Source of the DNA: CALGYY01 sp964585485
Lineage (GTDB): Bacteria; Bacteroidota; Bacteroidia; Bacteroidales; CAIWKO01
Direction of reading: 5' to 3'
NCBI GenBank assembly: GCA_964585485.1
Contig: CAZPDS010000005.1
Span: 1 to 64,000 of the forward strand
Length of the DNA stretch: 64,000 bases
Shown: positions 59,721 through 64,000 of the stretch, in pieces
Layout of the letters: the number at the start of each line of letters is the position of its first letter
Numbering within the stretch: position 1 is the first letter of the stretch
The notes under the pieces: model-generated
Told to the model about the DNA's origin: nothing
What the model saw: the letters and a program-made list of their open reading frames with translations, nothing else
Databases searched by the model: none
Made by a program: the position numbers and the translations under genes

Positions 59721-61822
59721 AGGCCAATGTGACGGATATTATTCAGGGTATTCAGATCGTTCGTTAAAACAGAGAATATGTCCGTTGATGAATAATGATC
59801 ACCTTCCGAGAATTTCAGGTTCCAAACTCCAGATATTCCATTGTACATCAACATGTCGGTTTTCCCATCGCCATTATAATCCCCAGGTACAATAGAATCA
59901 CCAACATTGCCCCCGGCAATTTGGAAAGAATGAATCTTCGAAAAAGCAGAACCAGTATATTCGTATATGCCATACGTCATTGCATATCTATTCTTCTTTG
60001 TCCGCAATATATCTGGCACACCGTTCCCATTAAAGTCAATGATTTTAAAGTCCTCGTACTGCGCTATTCTAAAACTAGCCGGTGCAGTAGTATCAAAAAC
60101 GCTGGACCTTAAAGGAAGGTTGTTCATGTATATTCGTAATATATTGTCACTAAAATTATCAACTATGATTTCATCACGTTTAGAATCGCCATCCATGTCT
60201 GCAAAACTAATGTAATATGACATTTGTTCGTGCGACCATAAAACGCCCCGCATCGCAAGATTTTTTATACCAAAGTTTGTCGCGGTCAATGCTGTTCCAT
60301 TGAACATGTAAGACCTCATGTCTACTGAGTCATATATACTGATTCCGGTTTTAACCTCATCCCACACTGTCAGGAAAATATCATCCACCCCATTACCGTC
60401 ATAATCAGAAGAGGTCATCTGCATGAATGCCAGATCTTTTAATGCTACACCACTGGTAATATCTCCACTAAATGGTGATCCCATTTGATTTGTCAACGGA
60501 TCATACAAGAGCAAATTCCAGGTTATTTTTGTAGAATTATCAGCATTTTTTGCGTTTTTTACTCTAAAAACATCACTCCAACCATCGCCATTATAATCAC
60601 CTTTCATTTCGCTCCAAGGAACATCGCTTCCGGATGGTGGGTTTGAATTAGGTTTTGGCCTGGCAAAGAAATTATCCCCAGTAATACTTAATCCCGCATT
60701 ATTAAAAATAATACCTGTCCAACTTGCACTCTCCTTACTCGCATATTGGATACCCTCGGTATTTGAAATCACTGCCTCAGCAGGTCCATTGCACAATTCT
60801 GGTAATTCACTGTCCGTAAAACAGTTTCCGGCGGTCAGCTTATCACCCCAAGTGAAGACAGTTGAATTTAGAGGTGTTCCTGCCCCATCCGTTTCGGTGA
60901 TTTCATTCAATAGAGAATATACGTCGGTCTGTATTTTCTCATATGTGAATGTGTACTTTCTTACAATACTGCCGTTGCATTTCACATTGACCTCTGTCAG
61001 CAAATATGAATCGTTTATAGAAGCTGAATAACCTCTATACGTAATATTGTTATCCGTGCGCGATGCATACAAAAAATCTATTTCGTTGTAAGGCAAAAAA
61101 GACAATGTCCCTGTATATGAAATCTTCTCAATTAGCCCCGCACTGTTATATTGGTATGTAATGTAATTTCCATTAACATCCATACTCTTGTTTATCCGCC
61201 AGATACCGGTAGTGCCTGTTCCGTCATCGGAGATTAAGGCTTTGGAATCTTGAGTATTCCCGTATTCACGAAGACTCCCATCTGGAAGTAATACTGAAAA
61301 ACAGCTTGGACCTCGGCCGGTAGAACCATAGGATGTAATTGAATAAAAACTCGCATTTTCAGTATAGTATACTATATTTCCCTGTCCCAACGAGCTTACT
61401 ATCAACCGATTTCCATCTAAAGCAAATACATCAGCGGTGGTCATCTGCACAGCATTCCAGCCACCATTCTGTATTGGAGTCTTCTGTATGCGAGAAATTG
61501 AGGATAAACCGACAATATCCCATCCCCAACCAAGGCAGCCATACGAGTTTTTACTATTGTATGCTATGGAAACTGAGGGTTGCATACCATTAGTTCCGGG
61601 CGGGCAAAAAATAGGAACTTCATAGGTAGCAGCTCCATCAGAAGATACAGATCCACTTCCTTGCATCAACCCTACTGGTCTATTTACATCGATCGTTCTA
61701 CTTTGCAGATCTACTGGGCTTTGATAGGTTACCTGCCCATCAACCAAACTTATTTGAGTTGAAAAAATTTGCACAATTGCAAAAGATAAGATAAGCCGTC
61801 CATGGTGTAATATTCTTCTCAT
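59681..61822 (-). CDS. RHS protein, N-terminal part: signal peptide, SpvB domain, FG-GAP repeats (frameshifted)
   Basis: Starts MRRILHHGRLILSFAIVQIF, a signal peptide ending near VDGQ; an ATG 12 codons earlier is less likely. Residues 30-300 form a SpvB/TcaC-like domain (PSVSIAYNSKNSYGCLGWGW, IVGLSSISRIQK). FG-GAP/VCBS calcium-type repeats follow (GDYNGDGWSDVFR, DYDGNGVDDIF, DMDGDSKRDEI, DFNGNGVPDIL, PGDYNGDGKTDML). At about 59720-59727 the frame breaks: the next repeat continues one frame over as PGDFNGEGKTDILL. One base is missing, probably a G next to GGCC. The apparent stop at 59681 is an artefact of this. Confidence 0.82.
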   Translation of the reverse strand: MRRILHHGRLILSFAIVQIFSTQISLVDGQVTYQSPVDLQSRTIDVNRPVGLMQGSGSVSSDGAATYEVPIFCPPGTNGMQPSVSIAYNSKNSYGCLGWGWDIVGLSSISRIQKTPIQNGGWNAVQMTTADVFALDGNRLIVSSLGQGNIVYYTENASFYSITSYGSTGRGPSCFSVLLPDGSLREYGNTQDSKALISDDGTGTTGIWRINKSMDVNGNYITYQYNSAGLIEKISYTGTLSFLPYNEIDFLYASRTDNNITYRGYSASINDSYLLTEVNVKCNGSIVRKYTFTYEKIQTDVYSLLNEITETDGAGTPLNSTVFTWGDKLTAGNCFTDSELPELCNGPAEAVISNTEGIQYASKESASWTGIIFNNAGLSITGDNFFARPKPNSNPPSGSDVPWSEMKGDYNGDGWSDVFRVKNAKNADNSTKITWNLLLYDPLTNQMGSPFSGDITSGVALKDLAFMQMTSSDYDGNGVDDIFLTVWDEVKTGISIYDSVDMRSYMFNGTALTATNFGIKNLAMRGVLWSHEQMSYYISFADMDGDSKRDEIIVDNFSDNILRIYMNNLPLRSSVFDTTAPASFRIAQYEDFKIIDFNGNGVPDILRTKKNRYAMTYGIYEYTGSAFSKIHSFQIAGGNVGDSIVPGDYNGDGKTDMLMYNGISGVWNLKFSEGDHYSSTDIFSVLTNDLNTLNNIRHIGLATLMGRGKPTFS

Positions 61823-62127
61823 GCTAGTCCATTTATATATCCACGCAGGTATTTTCACGTTTGTCTAAATTTTAGAATTATACATTGCTAATACGTAACA
61901 AAACCATAGTAGTAGAAAATTAATTATTATTCATGTCATCAATAATATTAGCGACAAATATATCACAATTTTATTAGCATTACATACTTTAACCATATCT
62001 TAACCTTTCTTATTTTGATAATGACATAAATCGTCAATAAGTATAGGAACATATCAACGTTCACCGTGTCATAGTATTCATTGCGAAAGGAATTTCATTC
62101 TTTAAAATTCTGTGAAAACATTCTACC
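61823..62127. other. A+T-rich leader region of the RHS gene
   Basis: No coding frame is supported. A minus-strand TATATTTG (-7 type) lies at 61962-61955, giving a leader of about 125 bases. The A+T content is visibly the highest in the window. Confidence 0.5.
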
Positions 62128-62175
62128 TTAAAATAGAAACAGATTTGCAACTTTGAAAACAAACTTCACTTTCAT
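62128..62175 (-). pseudogene. Degraded duplicate of the RHS-neighbour gene start
   Basis: Minus strand reads MKVKFVFKVANLFLF then stop, against MKLKFVFIIVILFLHW of the 54329-55558 gene. About 35 of 45 bases agree, and the preceding TATTAATC, which contains the RHS stop codon TAA, is identical. It is therefore a copy of the junction between the RHS end and the next gene, placed upstream of the RHS gene. Confidence 0.7.
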
Positions 62176-62186
62176 GATTAATATGT

Positions 62187-62213
62187 CTGGAGCGGAGGTT
62201 TAGCGTGATAAAC
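62187..62213 (+). repeat. 27-bp direct repeat, right copy (copy of pbpC 3' end)
   Basis: Matches 53805-53831 at 26 of 27 bases in the same orientation. It is outside any gene here and directly abuts the degraded gene-start copy. Together the two repeats bound about 8.4 kb. Confidence 0.85.
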
Positions 62214-62310
62214 AGGGAATAAGAAGCAGGGAATAGGGAACCCTTCGACTGCGCTCAGGGACCACGCTTCGACAAGCTCAGCGCAAGTAGGGAATAGGGA
62301 ATATGAAGTG
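62214..62310. repeat. AGGGAAT heptads and REP-like elements
   Basis: AGGGAAT-type 7-mers at both ends (about 62214-62240 and 62287-62305). Between them are CCCTTCGACTGCGCTCAGGG (62241-62260) and a 23-bp element (62265-62287) that is the exact reverse complement of 25299-25321. No gene. Confidence 0.8.
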
Positions 62311-62313
62311 GAG

Positions 62314-62670
62314 TTATAGGAGGTTTTTTTTGGCTGTTTTTAGACTTGCTGTGAGGAGCTTGATTAATTCATTTACATCCTCCGACATGGACACGTAGGG
62401 ATCACTATCAATATAGTCGGTGTCTTTCAATAAACGCAACCAGAAACGGGTTTCGTTGGCTTCCTTTATGGCAATGCTGAGTTTGGAAACAAAGTCTTTC
62501 CCTGACTGCGCATACTCAGCTTCACAAAGTACGGCTGCAACCGACGTACCGCTTCGTAGGCATTGTTTGGACAAAACAAATTCCTTTTTCGTCTGCGAAA
62601 TATGCTGGTACATCCGTACTGAGCGTATAGCAAACTGATACGATTTCTTCGTTAATACACTTTCTTTCAT
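62314..62670 (-). CDS. Four-helix-bundle protein (S23/IVS-encoded family)
   Basis: 118 residues, the usual size. ESVLTKKSYQFAIRSVRMYQ, QCLRSGTSVAAVLCEAEYAQS, FVSKLSIAIKEANETRFWLRLL match the four-helix-bundle family found inside 23S rRNA intervening sequences and widely in Bacteroidota genomes, related to the Avd protein of diversity-generating retroelements. Function unknown; nucleic-acid binding is suspected in relatives. There is no reverse transcriptase nearby, so it is not part of a retroelement here. Flanked on both sides by AGGGAAT/ATTCCCT heptad arrays. Confidence 0.85.
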   Translation of the reverse strand: MKESVLTKKSYQFAIRSVRMYQHISQTKKEFVLSKQCLRSGTSVAAVLCEAEYAQSGKDFVSKLSIAIKEANETRFWLRLLKDTDYIDSDPYVSMSEDVNELIKLLTASLKTAKKNLL

Positions 62671-62689
62671 AGTAATGATGATTTAATTG

Positions 62690-62772
62690 TTTTTGTTTTT
62701 GCTTTTGTTTTTGTTTTTATCTGTTGGTATTCCCTCTACAAATTATTCCCTATTCCTTATTCCCTATTCCCT
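62690..62772. repeat. GTTTTT hexamers and ATTCCCT heptad array
   Basis: 62690-62720 holds GTTTTT/GCTTTT 6-bp units. 62745-62772 is ATTCCCT, ATTCCTT, ATTCCCT, ATTCCCT in 7-bp phase, the reverse complement of the AGGGAAT unit at 62214-62305 and 18049-18070. Ends next to the cstA stop. Confidence 0.85.
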
Positions 62773-62773
62773 G

Positions 62774-64000
62774 CTAATAGGCTTCTTCCCCCGGCTTCAC
62801 CTGCAGGTTCTCCGGCTTGCGGATCCATTTGGGGATGGCGTTGCCGAGGATGATGAAGACGCAGACCAGGATAACGACCGTCAGCGTGGTGCTGACGATG
62901 CCCTGCACGCGGCCGGCTTCCGATAAGGCCTGTGGCAGGTAAAGGGTGATGATATTGCTGATGCCGGCGTAAATGGTGGTGAAGCCCACGAAGGTCATCG
63001 GCACCAGGGTACACCACGCATAACGCGCCCGGCCCCGGTTGATGATGAACGACGTTCCCACAGCCAGCGCAATGGTGGCCAGCAACTGATTCGCCGCGCC
63101 CAGCATGGGCCAGATCGTAGACACCGTGCCGGTGTAGATAAAGTACGCCCAGGCAAACACCACGGCCAGGCTGGTAATAATGGTGCCCGGCAGCCAGTTG
63201 CTGCGCTCAAAGGGCTTCCAGATCTTACCCAGCGCCTCCTGCAGCACAAAACGCGCAATGCGGGTGCCCGCATCGATGATGGTCAGCACGAAGAGGGCTT
63301 CGAACATGATAGCAAAATGATACCAGTACGACATCAGGTGCTGCAAGCCCGGGATGGACGAAAAGATCTTGGCCATACCGACGGCCAGGCTCACGGCGCC
63401 GCCGCTCCGGCCCACGACCTCTTCCCCCACCTCCGCGCTGAGTTCGTTGATCTGACTGGCCGTGAAACCCATGCCGCGCAACTGATCCATGTACTGCGGA
63501 ATCTTTTCGGCCGGTACGTTAATAAGGAAATAATCCAGCGGCTGCAGGCTGCAGGCCGCAACCAGCGCCAGCACCGACACCATGCCTTCGGTAAGCATAG
63601 CGCCCACCCCCAGCACCCGCAGGTGCTTCTCGCTCGACACCATCTTGGGGGTCGTACCGGTGCTCACCACCGCGTGAAAGCCGCTGATGGCGCCACAGGC
63701 AATCGTAATGAACAGATAGGGAAAAAGCGTGCCCGACACCACCGGACCGCCCCCGTGCGTGAAGGCCGTAAACGCCGGCATGTTCAGCGTGGGGTTGACC
63801 ACCATCACGCCAATGGCCAGAAAGCCAATCACACCGATCTTCATGATGGAACTCAGGTAATCGCGGGGACTCAGCAGCAGCCAGACCGGCAGCACCGATG
63901 CCAGCAGTCCGTACGCCGCAATCAGCAAGGTGAGGGTTTTGTGGTCGAACGTAAACCACGAAGCCAGGGAAGACTGCGGAATCTCCTTGCCGAAGATCAC
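62774..64000 (-). CDS. cstA: CstA-family carbon starvation / peptide or pyruvate transporter, C-terminal part
   Basis: About 408 residues; the start lies beyond the window (family members are 550-750 residues). About eight to nine membrane segments. Conserved CstA segments are visible: ACGAISGFHAVVSTGTTPKMV, LTEGMVSVLALVAACSL, WYHFAIMFEALFVLTIIDAGTR and MLGAANQLLATIAL. Inner-membrane permease; E. coli CstA imports peptides and the related BtsT imports pyruvate. Substrate here unknown. Codon use returns to the G+C-rich style of most of the window. Confidence 0.92.
   Translation of the reverse strand: MIFGKEIPQSSLASWFTFDHKTLTLLIAAYGLLASVLPVWLLLSPRDYLSSIMKIGVIGFLAIGVMVVNPTLNMPAFTAFTHGGGPVVSGTLFPYLFITIACGAISGFHAVVSTGTTPKMVSSEKHLRVLGVGAMLTEGMVSVLALVAACSLQPLDYFLINVPAEKIPQYMDQLRGMGFTASQINELSAEVGEEVVGRSGGAVSLAVGMAKIFSSIPGLQHLMSYWYHFAIMFEALFVLTIIDAGTRIARFVLQEALGKIWKPFERSNWLPGTIITSLAVVFAWAYFIYTGTVSTIWPMLGAANQLLATIALAVGTSFIINRGRARYAWCTLVPMTFVGFTTIYAGISNIITLYLPQALSEAGRVQGIVSTTLTVVILVCVFIILGNAIPKWIRKPENLQVKPGEEAY

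Noticed and set aside
62314..62670. Four-helix-bundle protein as part of a diversity-generating retroelement
   Set aside because: No reverse transcriptase or template/variable repeat pair is seen nearby; the family is common without retroelements.

Overview
The window reads as a chromosome scaffold of a Bacteroidota (Bacteroidetes) bacterium, probably a metagenome-assembled genome because a run of ten N sits at 57307-57316. The lineage call rests on several signs. There are many secreted proteins with type IX secretion (T9SS) C-terminal sorting domains of type A and B. A GldA-like ABC ATPase, Omp28, DUF6029, DUF4837 and CHU_C-type proteins are present. Many genes start just downstream of a TAnnTTTG -7 element, the Bacteroidota promoter form, and Shine-Dalgarno sequences are rare. 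Coding DNA is moderately G+C rich except for one A+T-rich island at about 54.3-62.7 kb.

Layout. 1-2.9 kb: tail of tRNA-Arg(CCT), two small lipoproteins, a DUF2461 protein and L-serine dehydratase. 3.1-6.5 kb: a DNA-damage-type cassette with a DnaQ/GIY-YIG nuclease, a self-cleaving-type S24 repressor and a divergent DNA polymerase IV around a shared operator-like region. 6.5-11.8 kb: RlpA, a SPOR-like protein, an OmpA-family protein and an M1 aminopeptidase with a T9SS tail. 11.9-15.5 kb: TolC, HlyD and TsaB. 16.1-22.8 kb: a 634-residue MORN/YwqK-repeat protein, TilS, DsbD and a secreted esterase. 22.8-27.4 kb: a choice-of-anchor adhesin-like protein, Dtd, gamma-carbonic anhydrase and NadB. 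27.6-44.8 kb: a membrane protein, two near-identical TlpA proteins, a C10 protease operon, M28 and M49 peptidases, lysC-asd, Omp28-DUF6029-TlpA and two T9SS cargo proteins. 44.9-53.8 kb: metK under a SAM-II riboswitch, GldA, a 59-residue winged-helix protein missed by length cut-offs, an AlkD-like protein, a TrmA/RlmD-like methyltransferase, DUF4837 and PbpC. 53.8-62.2 kb: a SpvB/FG-GAP/RHS island. 62.3-64 kb: a four-helix-bundle protein and the C-terminal part of CstA.

The most unusual region is the RHS island. One very long secreted protein gene (signal peptide, SpvB domain, FG-GAP repeats, RHS repeats, RHS core, unrecognised C-terminal tip) is split by a one-base frameshift near 59.72 kb and by the scaffold gap. 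Two small secreted genes follow it, one joining a single RHS-type motif to a T9SS tail. The island is A+T rich and bounded by a 27-bp direct repeat (26/27 identical), one copy of which is the 3' end of pbpC. Next to the outer copy lies a degenerate duplicate of the junction between the RHS stop codon and the start of the next gene. This resembles a polymorphic-toxin locus that has been rearranged.

A second genome-wide signature is a set of intergenic tandem arrays whose unit is almost always exactly 7 bp although the unit sequence differs (GCACTAG, TATCGAC, TAGTCGA, TTCACTC, AGGGAAT, AAGAATC). At 15.99-16.07 kb the 7-bp phase is kept while the unit sequence changes. Palindromic REP-like elements lie among these arrays.
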